Source: an uncultured Muribaculaceae bacterium (lineage in GTDB: Bacteria; Bacteroidota; Bacteroidia; Bacteroidales; Muribaculaceae). Taken from it: DNA of 64,000 nt. The stretch is taken from positions 1 through 64,000 of the forward strand of contig CAJTPZ010000007.1 of the NCBI GenBank assembly GCA_910578395.1. Reading direction: 5' to 3'. A program made the translations under genes and the position numbers. The notes under the pieces are model-generated. The model was not told the DNA's origin. It saw nothing but the letters and a program-made list of their open reading frames with translations, and did not search any database. Positions 43,397-53,245 of this stretch are shown here, piece after piece (positions within the stretch are counted from its first letter, which is position 1; every line of letters starts with the position of its first letter).

Positions 43397-46207
43397 TTGG
43401 GACGTTTTCCATTCTATAGGATTGTAATTCTGTGGATCATAGCGGTCTATGCGGTTCTGGCCGGAGCGGCTCAGAACACGCTTCCACCTACGCGCGATCT
43501 TCCTACTGAGGCGGAGGCACGTGCTGGCATAGATTCGGTTCTTACAGACCTGCGTCAGGCGGTAGGGTTGCGGGATTCAATTGCGCAAGATTCATTGGCT
43601 GTTGATTCGCTTGCAATTGATTCTTCGGCTATATTATTGCCCGATAATGGACGGGGGACTGCCAGGCGTGCGTCAAGATTCCGTTTTGAAAAGGTTGATC
43701 TCGACAATGTGGTAGACATGGACTGTGCCGATTCAATGGTTATGATCGGGCAGAATATGTCCTATATGTATGGAGACGGTAAGGTTACTTATGGAGAGCT
43801 GAAACTTGATGCGGCCGAAATACGCATGGACTTGAAGAATAATACGGTTTATGCGCAGGGTGCGGTCGATTCGATAGGCGAAATTATAGGCAAGCCGGTT
43901 TTCAGTGAAGGTGGTACCGATTATGAGACTCAGGACATGAGTTATAACTTCAAGACAAAACGAGGTTATATCAACAATGTAATCACACAGCAGGGAGAGG
44001 GGTATCTAACAGGCGGTCAGACGAAAAAAACTGAGGATGACTATTATTACGTGCAGAATGCAAAGTATACGACCTGCGACAATCACGATCATCCGCACTT
44101 CTATTTTCAGCTTACAAAGGGCAAGATGAAGCCTAAGAGCAACATTGTGACCGGGCCTGCCTATATGGTGCTTATGGGAGTCCCGTTGCCTCTTGCGGTG
44201 CCTTTCGGTTATTTCCCTTTCTCGGAGAAATATTCTTCAGGCATAATTTTTCCCACATTCGGCGATGACTATAACAGGGGTTTCTATCTGAGTGATGGCG
44301 GATATTATTTCGCGATAAATGACAATATAGATCTTGCTATTACGGGTGAAATATATACAAAGGGATCATGGGGGCTTTCTGGACAGTCAACCTATTCAAA
44401 ACGCTACAAGTATTCCGGTAACTTCTCTTTCAATTATCTGAAGACAATTACCGGAGACAAGGGATTGCCTGACTACAGCAAGATGACCAACTTCCAGGTG
44501 TTGTGGAGTCATAGTCAGGACTCCAAGGCTAACCCCAACATGTCGCTTTCGGCATCGGTAAACTTCACGACAAGCGGCTATTCCCGCAATGCTCTGAACA
44601 GCTATTATTCGAGTTCGTTTACTGAAAATACCAAAAGCTCCTCGGTAAATATGACCTACCGTTTTCCGCAGAGCAAGTGGTCATTATCATCAACACTCAA
44701 TCTTTCGCAGCGTACACAAGACTCGACTCTAACGGTATCGTTTCCCAATTTCACGGTCACGATGGCGCAGACCTATCCGTTTAAGCGCAAACGTGCTGTG
44801 GGCGATGAGAAGTGGTATGAAAAGATAAGGATGTCTTATTCCGGTCAGTTTCAGAACTCGCTTACGGCCAAGCAGGACGAATTTTTCAAAAAGAGTCTGA
44901 TCAGAGATTGGAGAAACGGTATGAAGCATTACATACCGATTTCAGCGACATTTAATCTGCTGAATTATGTCAATGTGACACCTTCGGTGAATTTCACCGA
45001 CCGTATGTATACCAATAAAGTGCGTCGCCAGTGGGATCCGAATTCGGCTGCGGTTGTCGCCGACACAACCTATGGCTTTTACAATGTCTATGATTTTCAG
45101 GCATCGGTATCAGTCGACACTAAACTTTATGGATTTTATCAGCCGTTGCCATTTCTCGGCGACAAGGTGAAGATGATACGTCATGTCTTTACGCCCACGG
45201 TCACATTTTCAGGCGCGCCTGATTTCAGTAAGCCGTTTTATGGCTACTATGGTACCTATGAGATGCCTGACAACAACGGTGTTATGCAAAGGCACAAATA
45301 TTCCATGTTTCAGAATGCTCTCTATGGTGTTCCGGGACAAGGCAAATCGGGGACTGTATCTGTAGCGCTCAATAATAACCTTGAAATGAAGGTGAAAAGC
45401 GACAATGACAGCATCGGGGAGAAAAAGGTGTCGCTGATTGAGAACCTGAGTATCATGCAGAGCTACAACTTCGCTGCCGACTCGTTGAACTGGAGTAATA
45501 TAACGACTTCAATTCTTTTGAGGCTGGTAAAAAATTTCAATCTTAATCTCTCGGCAGTATGGGATGTTTACACCTATCAGCTTAATTCGGCAGGTAATCC
45601 GGTGAGAGTCAATGTACCGCGTTGGAAAGCAGGAAAGGGTATAGGTAAATTGGCAAGCACTGGCACGTCTTTCAGCTATACGATAAACAACAGCACTTTC
45701 AAGCGTAAAGAGGATAAAAAGAAGAATACAGCCGATAATGATGAGGAGGAAGAAGATGTCGGATATGACCAAAATATAGGATACATGCGTCGTAATCAGC
45801 AGAAGGAAGAGCAAGCACCTCCTGATTCCGACGGATATTCGCCGTGGCCGTTCCCGTGGAGCCTCACATTCAATTATTCGGTAAACTACGGTTATGGATC
45901 GTTTAACTATGATAAACTGGAATATAACGGCAAGATCACGCAGAACCTGAGTGTGTCGGGTAATATGAGTCCGACGCCTAACTGGACTGTGGGATTCTCT
46001 TCAAGCTACAACTTCCAGACAAAAAAACTGGCCTACATGAGTTGCAACATATCACGTGACCTGCATTGTTTCACTATGTCGGCAAGTATTATTCCGGTTG
46101 GTCCTTACAAGAGTTTCAATTTCCACATCGCTGTGAAATCATCATTGCTCTCCGACGTTAAATATGACAAGAGATCGTCGACATACAACGGTATATCATG
46201 GTATTAA
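43397..46207 (+). CDS. lptD: LPS-assembly protein LptD-like outer-membrane barrel
   Basis: The large barrel that inserts lipopolysaccharide into the outer leaflet. A signal peptide is near residue 25 (IVILWIIAVYAVLAGAAQ). The N-terminal OstA-like beta-jellyroll is at about residues 115-260 (YMYGDGKVTYGELKLDAAEIRMDLKNNTVYAQG and GYINNVITQQGEGYLTGG). The rest is a long barrel with the conserved GGYYFAINDNIDLAITGEIYTKG. At 936 residues it is normal for Bacteroidota. The frame has no ATG near the signal peptide; an earlier ATG in this frame (43331) is cut by TAG at 43382-43384, so TTG 43397 is the best start. A charged 25-residue insert rich in Asp/Glu/Lys is at about 770-790. Confidence 0.88.
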   Translation: MGRFPFYRIVILWIIAVYAVLAGAAQNTLPPTRDLPTEAEARAGIDSVLTDLRQAVGLRDSIAQDSLAVDSLAIDSSAILLPDNGRGTARRASRFRFEKVDLDNVVDMDCADSMVMIGQNMSYMYGDGKVTYGELKLDAAEIRMDLKNNTVYAQGAVDSIGEIIGKPVFSEGGTDYETQDMSYNFKTKRGYINNVITQQGEGYLTGGQTKKTEDDYYYVQNAKYTTCDNHDHPHFYFQLTKGKMKPKSNIVTGPAYMVLMGVPLPLAVPFGYFPFSEKYSSGIIFPTFGDDYNRGFYLSDGGYYFAINDNIDLAITGEIYTKGSWGLSGQSTYSKRYKYSGNFSFNYLKTITGDKGLPDYSKMTNFQVLWSHSQDSKANPNMSLSASVNFTTSGYSRNALNSYYSSSFTENTKSSSVNMTYRFPQSKWSLSSTLNLSQRTQDSTLTVSFPNFTVTMAQTYPFKRKRAVGDEKWYEKIRMSYSGQFQNSLTAKQDEFFKKSLIRDWRNGMKHYIPISATFNLLNYVNVTPSVNFTDRMYTNKVRRQWDPNSAAVVADTTYGFYNVYDFQASVSVDTKLYGFYQPLPFLGDKVKMIRHVFTPTVTFSGAPDFSKPFYGYYGTYEMPDNNGVMQRHKYSMFQNALYGVPGQGKSGTVSVALNNNLEMKVKSDNDSIGEKKVSLIENLSIMQSYNFAADSLNWSNITTSILLRLVKNFNLNLSAVWDVYTYQLNSAGNPVRVNVPRWKAGKGIGKLASTGTSFSYTINNSTFKRKEDKKKNTADNDEEEEDVGYDQNIGYMRRNQQKEEQAPPDSDGYSPWPFPWSLTFNYSVNYGYGSFNYDKLEYNGKITQNLSVSGNMSPTPNWTVGFSSSYNFQTKKLAYMSCNISRDLHCFTMSASIIPVGPYKSFNFHIAVKSSLLSDVKYDKRSSTYNGISWY

Positions 46208-46214
46208 GCAGAGT

Positions 46215-46760
46215 ATGACGACAATCGATATAATTATCATAGGACTTTTTATTGTGACAGCCATTGCTGGCTATCGGCGGGGGATTATCCGTCAGATAGG
46301 TACCGTTGCGGGTGTTGTGGCCGGCATAGCTGCATGTCGTTGTCTTTCGGGGGATTTTGCCAGATGGCTTGAGGCGCGTGATTTCTTTCAGATGATGATA
46401 GGCAATGCGCCGGAATTAGTGGCGGAGCATGCAGCCGGAGTCTTGTCGTCGACATTACTGTTTGTCGGAGCCTATATCGCAGTTCAGATTGTGATGGGCA
46501 TGGTCAGGGGTGTGGCCCATGGTGTGGCGCTTGGTTTTGTCGATTGTTGTCTTGGCATGATGACCAGTGTGTTTGTCGGTTTTCTTGTGCTCAGCATCAT
46601 TCTAAATATTTGCCAGGCTTTCAAGCAGGGAGGATCGGTTATCGACAAGTCGACACTTGCCGATGGCAAGGTGGCCGAGGCGGTGTTGAATCTGGCGCCT
46701 CGCACGTTTGGGGTGGCTACGGCAGCTTTGCAACAATATATGCCGGAGTCAAAACCATGA
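46215..46760 (+). CDS. CvpA-family membrane protein
   Basis: A small inner-membrane protein of the CvpA/colicin V production family, 181 residues with four hydrophobic segments (TIDIIIIGLFIVTAIAGYRRGIIRQIG, the opening GGTxAGIxA-like region, and two others). ATG 46215 lies 7 bases after the lptD stop; the earlier frame to 46164 lies inside lptD. CvpA proteins are needed for colicin V export in E. coli and affect envelope physiology, but their molecular role is unclear. It sits 70 bases before sufB, and such an arrangement suggests co-transcription. Confidence 0.88.
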   Translation: MTTIDIIIIGLFIVTAIAGYRRGIIRQIGTVAGVVAGIAACRCLSGDFARWLEARDFFQMMIGNAPELVAEHAAGVLSSTLLFVGAYIAVQIVMGMVRGVAHGVALGFVDCCLGMMTSVFVGFLVLSIILNICQAFKQGGSVIDKSTLADGKVAEAVLNLAPRTFGVATAALQQYMPESKP

Positions 46761-46830
46761 GCAACCTGCCGGTGTTACCAACTTATAGAATAAAACAGAT
46801 ACTCATAAACCGCAGAATAAATACGCAGAG

Positions 46831-48276
46831 ATGGGTAATGAAATAATTGATGATGTCGCCAGAGAAGGCGATGACTATAAATACGGCTTTGTCACTGAAA
46901 TTGACACTGACATTATTCCTGTCGGTCTTTCGGAGGATGTTGTCAGACTCATATCGGCCAAAAAAGAGGAGCCGGAGTGGCTGCTTGAGTTCCGGTTAAA
47001 GGCATTTCGTCATTGGCAGACTCTTGAGATGCCTCGTTGGGCGCATCTGACAATACCTGAGATTGATTATCAGGCTATAAGCTATTATGCTGCTCCCCGC
47101 ACACGGGATAAGGCCAAGGAGCCGGGAGAGGTGGATCCAGAACTGCTTGAAACGTTCGACAAGTTAGGGATTCCGTTGGCCGAACGTAATCAGCTCGCCG
47201 GTATGGCTGTGGATGCAGTGATGGATTCTGTGTCGGTTAAGACTACACATCGCGAAAAACTTGCGTCGATGGGTGTTATATTTTGTTCTATCTCGGAGGC
47301 AGTGAAGGATTATCCTGATCTTGTGAAAAAATATCTTGGAAGTGTTGTGGGCTATCGTGATAATTTTTTCGCAGCGCTTAACTCGGCTGTTTTCTCCGAT
47401 GGATCTTTTGTCTATATACCCAAGGGGGTGCGCTGTCCTATGGAACTGTCGACCTATTTCCGAATCAATGCAATGGGTACGGGGCAGTTTGAACGCACGC
47501 TTATTGTAGCTGACGATGATGCCTATGTGAGCTATCTTGAAGGTTGTACTGCTCCTATGCGCGATGAAAATCAGCTTCATGCCGCAATTGTTGAAATTGT
47601 GGTGGAGGATCGTGCGGAAGTAAAATATTCGACTGTTCAGAACTGGTATGCCGGAGATCGTGAAGGCCGTGGCGGAGTATATAACTTTGTGACAAAGAGA
47701 GGCCTTTGCCGTGGTGTGAAAAGTAAATTGTCATGGACTCAGGTAGAGACCGGATCGGCTATCACGTGGAAATATCCATCGTGTGTGCTTGTCGGTGACG
47801 GCAGTGTCGGTGAATTTTATTCGGTGGCTGTCACCCGCAACAGGCAGCAGGCCGATACTGGCACAAAGATGATCCATGTCGGCAATGACACTCGCTCGAC
47901 AATAGTTTCGAAAGGAATTTCTGCCGGACGCAGTGAAAATTCCTATCGCGGACTTGTGAAAGTTGCTCCCGGTGCTACCGGATGTCGTAATTACACTCAG
48001 TGTGATTCGCTTTTGCTTGGATCGCAGTGTGGTGCACACACATTTCCGTATATAGATGTGATGAATGATACCGCTATAGTGGAGCATGAGGCTACGACAT
48101 CGAAAATTTCAGAGGAACAGCTGTTTTACTGCAATCAGCGCGGTATACCGACAGAGGAAGCAGTCGGTCTTATTGTCAATGGTTATGCCAAAGAGGTGAT
48201 GAACAAGTTGCCTATGGAGTTTGCAGTTGAGGCGCAACGACTTCTGTCGGTTACTTTGGAAGGATCTGTCGGCTGA
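46831..48276 (+). CDS. sufB: Fe-S cluster assembly scaffold SufB
   Basis: Core of the SufBCD scaffold that builds iron-sulfur clusters in the cytoplasm; it receives sulfur from SufS and forms a beta-helix with SufD. At 481 residues, the right-handed beta-helix region carries VYIPKGVRCPMELSTYFRINAMGTGQFERTLIV, and the Cys-containing YLEGCTAPMRDENQLHAA, SSHVLGDG-like and SRKGSAGRSE blocks of the family (KGISAGRSENSYRGLVKV). The first gene of sufBCDS, 70 bases after cvpA. Identity is firm. Confidence 0.96.
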   Translation: MGNEIIDDVAREGDDYKYGFVTEIDTDIIPVGLSEDVVRLISAKKEEPEWLLEFRLKAFRHWQTLEMPRWAHLTIPEIDYQAISYYAAPRTRDKAKEPGEVDPELLETFDKLGIPLAERNQLAGMAVDAVMDSVSVKTTHREKLASMGVIFCSISEAVKDYPDLVKKYLGSVVGYRDNFFAALNSAVFSDGSFVYIPKGVRCPMELSTYFRINAMGTGQFERTLIVADDDAYVSYLEGCTAPMRDENQLHAAIVEIVVEDRAEVKYSTVQNWYAGDREGRGGVYNFVTKRGLCRGVKSKLSWTQVETGSAITWKYPSCVLVGDGSVGEFYSVAVTRNRQQADTGTKMIHVGNDTRSTIVSKGISAGRSENSYRGLVKVAPGATGCRNYTQCDSLLLGSQCGAHTFPYIDVMNDTAIVEHEATTSKISEEQLFYCNQRGIPTEEAVGLIVNGYAKEVMNKLPMEFAVEAQRLLSVTLEGSVG

Positions 48277-48312
48277 TATACCTTCATGGGCAAAAATAGA
48301 AAAATATACGTG

Positions 48313-49104
48313 ATGAAAGATAATATATTGCTTGAGATAAAGGGATTGAAAGCAGAGCTTACCGATGGAGGCAAAGAGATACTGCATGGTGTGGATCTGA
48401 CAGTGCGTCCGGGTGAAGTACATGCCATAATGGGACCTAACGGCTCCGGAAAAAGTACTCTTTCGGCTACATTGGCGGGGGATCCCCGATTTACAGTTAC
48501 CGGTGGCAGCGCAATGCTTCATGGTGTAAATCTGCTTGATCTTGCACCTGAAAACCGAAGCCATGAAGGACTGTTTCTGTCGTTTCAGTATCCGGTGGAA
48601 ATTCCAGGAGTGTCAATGGTCAACTTTATGCGTGCGGCCCTGAATGCCAAACGTAAATATCTTGGAGAGGACCCTCTTTCGGCAAGTGAGTTCCTGAAAC
48701 TTATGCGTCGTAAGCGTGAGATTGTGGAACTTGACAACAAACTTGCATCACGATCAGTCAACGAAGGTTTTTCGGGTGGAGAAAAGAAACGCAATGAAAT
48801 TTTCCAGATGGCAGTTCTTGAACCTCGTCTTGCAATACTTGATGAAACCGACAGCGGACTCGACATTGATGCGCTGCGTGTAGTGGCCGGTGGCGTGAAC
48901 AAGCTGCGCACACCCGAAAATGCCGCAATAGTCATAACTCACTATCAGCGTCTGCTTGATTACATCAAGCCTGATTTTGTACATGTGCTCTACAAGGGAC
49001 GCATTGTGCGGAGCGGTGGTCCGGAACTTGCTCTTGAACTTGAGGAAAAGGGTTATGACTGGATCAAGGAAGAAGTTGACAACAAAAACAGTTTGACACT
49101 ATGA
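48313..49104 (+). CDS. sufC: Fe-S cluster assembly ATPase SufC
   Basis: The ABC-type ATPase of the SufBCD scaffold. Walker A GPNGSGKSTLSATLAG, the Q-loop (FLSFQYPVEIPG), the ABC signature SGGEKKRNEIFQM and Walker B ILDETDSGLDIDAL are all present. I start at ATG 48313 (MKDNILLEIKGL), the normal N-terminus; ATG 48286 would add nine basic residues. It lies between sufB and sufD, overlapping the sufD start by 4 bases. 263 residues. Confidence 0.96.
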   Translation: MKDNILLEIKGLKAELTDGGKEILHGVDLTVRPGEVHAIMGPNGSGKSTLSATLAGDPRFTVTGGSAMLHGVNLLDLAPENRSHEGLFLSFQYPVEIPGVSMVNFMRAALNAKRKYLGEDPLSASEFLKLMRRKREIVELDNKLASRSVNEGFSGGEKKRNEIFQMAVLEPRLAILDETDSGLDIDALRVVAGGVNKLRTPENAAIVITHYQRLLDYIKPDFVHVLYKGRIVRSGGPELALELEEKGYDWIKEEVDNKNSLTL

Positions 49105-50456
49105 ACACGCTTGACCAGTATATTGAACTTTATGAAAGTTCTGAGGCTGTTGTCAATGCAAATTCGGCAGAGGTGCTTAATGCTGCACGGTGTGGGGCAC
49201 TTGAGCGGCTTAAAACTATCGGCCGGTTCCCTGAAAAGGGCGATGAAGGATATGAGAAAATATCGGTAAACGACATGTTTGCTCCTGATTATGGTGTGAA
49301 TGTAGCCCGAGTCAATATACCGATAGATATAGCCGAGGTATTCCGTTGTGGTGTGACAACGGCAAGCACATGGCTTGGTGCTGTAGCCAATGACAGATTT
49401 GTACCCACTGAATCCTTGCTTAGAAATCTTCCGGAAGGAGTGACTGTGACATCTCTCGCGAAAGCTGCAGTCTCGTATCCTGAAATTGTCGGTAGATACT
49501 ATAACCGGATTGCAGCGACCGATCGAGGCGAGGTCCCGCTTGCGCTCAATACCCTTTTTGCACAGGAAGGTATTTTTATTCATATAGCCAAAGGTGTTAA
49601 AGCCGGCAAGGCCATGCAGATCGTGAATCTGCTTTCATCGCCTGTGCCTATGATGTCGGTTCGTCGAGTGCTCATCGTGGCAGAGGAAATGAGTGAGATC
49701 AGTATCCTTTTTTGTGATCACTCACGTGGAAATATCTCCTGTCTATCGTCTCAGGTAATAGAAGTAAGTGTCGGAGCCGGAGCAAAACTGAATATCTGTG
49801 ATATGGAAGAGTCATCGGCGCAGACCAGCCGTTTTTCTCAGTTTTTTGCCGTGCAGCAGGAAGGTTCGGAACTGAAGGTAAACGGGCTGACTCTTCTTAA
49901 TGGCGTTACACGCAACGAATACTATATATCCCAAATGGGAGGCGGGGCAGTCACGAGTCTCGATGGAATGGCTATAGGCAATGGTGAGCAGCATATCGAC
50001 AACTACTCTGACATGAAACACTGTTGTGATCATGGCAGAAGTAGTCAGCTGTTCAAGTATGTGCTCGATGGCAAGGCGTCGGGGGCTTTTGAAGGAAGTA
50101 TCACGGTAGAAAGTGGTGCCCGGTTCAACGAGGCATATCAGAGCAACCGCAATATTCTGGCGTCGCACGATGCACGCATGCATTCAAAGCCACAGTTGTT
50201 GATCTACAACGATGATGTGAAATGCAGTCATGGTGCCACTACTGGGCAGCTCGACCAGAATGCCTTGTTTTATATGCGGCAGAGGGGACTGCCTTTAGTC
50301 GAAGCCCGCACGATGCTTATGCAGGCGTTTATGATGGATGTGATTGACAATGTGGGCATCGATGGTCTTTCGGAGCGTTTGCGTCATCTTGTGGAGCGAC
50401 GCTTTAAGGGAGAGGAGATGATGTGTGCAGAATGCAACGCGAAACATGGAGTATAA
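49101..50456 (+). CDS. sufD: Fe-S cluster assembly protein SufD
   Basis: SufB paralogue that pairs with it in the scaffold and helps iron entry and cluster formation. The family signature includes ASHDARMHSKPQLLIYNDDVKCSHGATTGQLDQNALFYMRQRGLP, including the conserved His/Asp patch, and ESGARFNEAYQSNRNI upstream. 451 residues is normal. Overlap with sufC (ATGA) and with sufS shows an operon in strict translational order. N-terminal half (about 1-150) is less conserved, as usual. Confidence 0.95.
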   Translation: MNTLDQYIELYESSEAVVNANSAEVLNAARCGALERLKTIGRFPEKGDEGYEKISVNDMFAPDYGVNVARVNIPIDIAEVFRCGVTTASTWLGAVANDRFVPTESLLRNLPEGVTVTSLAKAAVSYPEIVGRYYNRIAATDRGEVPLALNTLFAQEGIFIHIAKGVKAGKAMQIVNLLSSPVPMMSVRRVLIVAEEMSEISILFCDHSRGNISCLSSQVIEVSVGAGAKLNICDMEESSAQTSRFSQFFAVQQEGSELKVNGLTLLNGVTRNEYYISQMGGGAVTSLDGMAIGNGEQHIDNYSDMKHCCDHGRSSQLFKYVLDGKASGAFEGSITVESGARFNEAYQSNRNILASHDARMHSKPQLLIYNDDVKCSHGATTGQLDQNALFYMRQRGLPLVEARTMLMQAFMMDVIDNVGIDGLSERLRHLVERRFKGEEMMCAECNAKHGV

Positions 50457-51666
50457 TGTAGAAAAAATACGTCGGGATTTCCCTGGGCTTGACCGCTCAT
50501 TCTACGGTCATCCTATGGTGTATCTCGATAATACGGCTACTTCGCAAACGCCCAGGCAGGTTGTCGAGGAGATAGAGAGGCTGTATTATAATCACAAGGC
50601 CAATGTCCACCGTGGAGTTTCTTCGATTTCTCAGGAAGCTACCGACCGTCAGGAAGCTACCCGCAGGCGTGTTGCAGAGTGGATAGGTGCCGGCAGTGTC
50701 GAAGAGGTTATTTTTACCCGTGGCACTACCGAAAGTATCAATCTTGTGGCTGCGTCATTTGGCCAGCGATTTAAAGAGGGTGATGAGATTATTCTGACTG
50801 TGATGGAGCATCACTCCAATATTGTGCCATGGCAGTTGCTGGCTATGCGCACGGGCATAAGACTGCGTGTTGTTCCTCTCGGTTCCGATAACTCGACTCT
50901 TGATTTTGAATCCTATAGGTTATTATTCAATGACCGCACTGTCATGGCTTCGTTCTGCCATGTGTCCAATGTGCTCGGTACCGTGAATCCAGTATCGGAA
51001 ATGATTGCAATAGCACATAGCCATGGGGTGCCTGTTCTTGTCGACGGAGCTCAGGCAGTGCCACACATGAAGGTTGATGTGACTGCGCTTGATGCCGATT
51101 TCTATGTTTTCTCGTCGCATAAGATGTATGGTCCTACGGGAATAGGAGTGCTTTACGGTAAGCGGGATCTGCTTGAATCGATGCCTCCTTATCAGGGGGG
51201 AGGAGAGATGATTTCTTCTGTCTCGTTTGGTGGTACAACATGGGCCGATCTGCCGTTTAAATTTGAAGCCGGCACGCCTGATTTTATCGGTATTGCCGCA
51301 CTTCATCGTGCCATAGACTATATAGACAGTATAGGATATGACGCAATTTACAGGCATGAAAAAGAACTTCTTGATTATGCAGTTGACGGAATGAAGGGTA
51401 TAGAAGGAATGCGTATTTTCGGAAACTCTCCGCATAAAAGTGCGGTTATTTCATTTCTTATAGGCAATGCGCATCACTATGACACCGGTATGTTGCTTGA
51501 CAAGCTTGGTATTGAGGTGCGAACCGGTCATCATTGTGCGCAACCGCTTATGCGTGCGTTGGGGATAGAAGGAACTGTCAGGGCTTCCCTTGCAATGTAT
51601 AATACCAAAGAGGAGATCGATATGTTTCTGTTGGCATTACGCCGCATTGCGCCTATGCTTGCCTGA
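50446..51666 (+). CDS. sufS: Cysteine desulfurase SufS
   Basis: PLP enzyme that strips sulfur from cysteine to give the persulfide delivered to SufBCD. PLP Lys226 (FSSHKMYGPTG) and the active-site Cys364 (RTGHHCAQPLM) are both visible. ATG 50446 starts MEYNVEKIRRDFPGLDRSFYGHPMVYLDNTATSQTP, a typical opening, and overlaps the end of sufD by 11 bases. 406 residues. It ends sufBCDS before a large hairpin. A sufE/sufU partner is not seen in this window, so it may be elsewhere. Confidence 0.96.
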   Translation: MEYNVEKIRRDFPGLDRSFYGHPMVYLDNTATSQTPRQVVEEIERLYYNHKANVHRGVSSISQEATDRQEATRRRVAEWIGAGSVEEVIFTRGTTESINLVAASFGQRFKEGDEIILTVMEHHSNIVPWQLLAMRTGIRLRVVPLGSDNSTLDFESYRLLFNDRTVMASFCHVSNVLGTVNPVSEMIAIAHSHGVPVLVDGAQAVPHMKVDVTALDADFYVFSSHKMYGPTGIGVLYGKRDLLESMPPYQGGGEMISSVSFGGTTWADLPFKFEAGTPDFIGIAALHRAIDYIDSIGYDAIYRHEKELLDYAVDGMKGIEGMRIFGNSPHKSAVISFLIGNAHHYDTGMLLDKLGIEVRTGHHCAQPLMRALGIEGTVRASLAMYNTKEEIDMFLLALRRIAPMLA

Positions 51667-51681
51667 TGGAAAAAATAAGAG

Positions 51682-51735
51682 AACAGCATTTGGGGGATGC
51701 ACCGGCTATTGTCCGGACATCCCCCAAATGCTGTT
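51682..51735. terminator. Long bidirectional terminator between sufS and efp
   Basis: An 18-bp perfect stem (51682-51699 with 51718-51735) closes a loop that itself holds a CCGG/CCGG pair (51702-51705 with 51713-51716). The outer strands are A- and T-rich, fitting termination of both convergent units. Confidence 0.75.
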
Positions 51736-51752
51736 TGTGGTATATAGCTATG

Positions 51753-52319
51753 TTATGCTTTTACACGTGAAATATAGCTTCCGTCACGTGTGTCAACCTC
51801 AATGAGTTCATCCTGGTTGATGAATAGTGGCACACGTACGGTCGCACCGGTTTCGACGGTAGCGGGTTTGAGCGTGTTTGTGGCAGTGTCGCCCTTGATA
51901 CCCGGCTCGGTGTAGGTGATGCGGAGAACTGTCTTTATCGGCATCTCGGCGTAGAGCACTGTTTCAGTGGTGGCATCGGTGACAACTTCAACGGTGTCGC
52001 CTTCTTTCATAAAGGGTGCACCTGTGACAAGATCCTTGCTGATAGGAATCTGCTCGAAAGTCTCGTTGTTCATGAAGATGTCGTCTCCGCCCTCGCTGTA
52101 AAGGAACTGGTAAGGACGGCGTTCCACACGCACGTCTTCAAGCTTTTCGCCAATGTTGAAACGACGTTCGAGTACGCGGCCGTCAACAACATCTTTAAGC
52201 TTTGTGCGCATGAATGTGTTTCCCTTTCCGGGTTTCACGTGGAGAAACTCCACGCAGAAGTACAGACGGCCATCCATGCGGATGCAAGTGCCGTTCTTAA
52301 TGTCTTGAGCGTTAATCAT
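51753..52319 (-). CDS. efp: Translation elongation factor P
   Basis: Relieves ribosome stalling at consecutive prolines. I start at MINAQDIKNG (ATG 52319). Domain I (KOW-like) has the loop KPGKGNTF, where Lys32 is the position modified in other bacteria; modification enzymes are not visible here. Domains II and III (OB folds) follow with the end TYTEPGIKGDTATNTLKPATVETGATVRVPLFINQDELIEVDTRDGSYISR, typical of EF-P. 188 residues, normal. The longer frame to 52367 adds a non-conserved leader. Confidence 0.96.
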   Translation of the reverse strand: MINAQDIKNGTCIRMDGRLYFCVEFLHVKPGKGNTFMRTKLKDVVDGRVLERRFNIGEKLEDVRVERRPYQFLYSEGGDDIFMNNETFEQIPISKDLVTGAPFMKEGDTVEVVTDATTETVLYAEMPIKTVLRITYTEPGIKGDTATNTLKPATVETGATVRVPLFINQDELIEVDTRDGSYISRVKA

Positions 52320-52366
52320 ATTTTGAAAGATGATTTTGAGATTTCCGTATTTGATTATTACGGCCA

Positions 52367-52374
52367 CAAAAGTA
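52367..52374 (-). promoter_or_regulatory. -7 box for efp
   Basis: Minus strand TACTTTTG fits TAnnTTTG, 48 bases before the efp ATG. Confidence 0.55.
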
Positions 52375-52521
52375 GTAAAAAATCTCTAACTCTCAACAAA
52401 CATGGTTGAAAACTGATATTTTGTCATTGGCGATGTTTGTTGAAAATGCGGTGACTTTGTTGTTACAGAAAATCTTTTCTGCTTGGGAGTCGAGTGTGCT
52501 GTCTGTGGTGTAATTGAGAGT

Positions 52522-53109
52522 TTATTGTAGGTTCCTGATTATTTTAGCCGGATTCCCGGCGATGATACAGTTCCCTTCTTCGAAACTTTTGGTCACAACT
52601 GAGCCAGCCCCGACCACTGTGTGCGGTCCTAATGTAGTTCCTGGCAATATTATGCTGTTCATACCTATCCAGCATCTTTCCCCGATGGTGACATCTTTTG
52701 CTTCGGCTTGAAGATCAAGGTTGTGTAAGTCGTGGTTTGCGGTAATAATTCCAACGTTCTGGGCTATATATGTCCCCTTCCCGATTGTGATTTTTCCGAA
52801 GCTCTGATAATAAGATCCGGGCATTTGAAAATTATTGATATCATCAACGTGAAATAAGATGTTGGCAGGATTACCTACTTTTTGATAAGGAGTTATGGGC
52901 CACCATGCGGCTGAGTTGATCCCCCGGAGTTTCTGATGAATAAGCCCCCGGGTTACCCATTCCCATCCTAATGATGTTATATTCTTGAACCATCGCGATC
53001 TAAATAATGGGGAGGGGTAGAATATACGTCCGAGAGTGTTTCAAACGACATAGTAGATGGATTTGCGTAATCCTATTACAGGATGTTTGATGTAATGGAT
53101 GATGCCCAT
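52522..53109 (-). pseudogene. Hexapeptide-repeat acyltransferase broken by an in-frame TGA
   Basis: A left-handed beta-helix acyltransferase of the sugar/serine O-acetyltransferase type. Starting at ATG 53109, codons 1-22 read MGIIHYIKHPVIGLRKSIYYVV, codon 23 is TGA (53041-53043), and the same frame then runs to TAA at 52522-52524 (NTLGRIFYPSPLFRS, then FGKITIGKGTYIAQNVGIITANHD and the hexapeptide repeats up to VVGAGSVVTKSF and CIIAGNPAKIIRN). The stop is a single-base change of a Trp or Arg codon. A shorter ORF starting at 52824 keeps only the C-terminal repeats. The flanks are AT-rich compared with neighbours. Whether this is a mutation, a recoded stop or an error is open. Confidence 0.78.
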
Positions 53110-53245
53110 TGTCTTATTGCCGAGATGTGTAAAATATCCGATAGGTATGGAATTTTACAAAAGTAGGAAAATATATAATAACCGGAACAAAGAGCTATAA
53201 TAAGAAAATGGACAAATCGATAGGGAGATAGTGTGCGTTTTTTGT

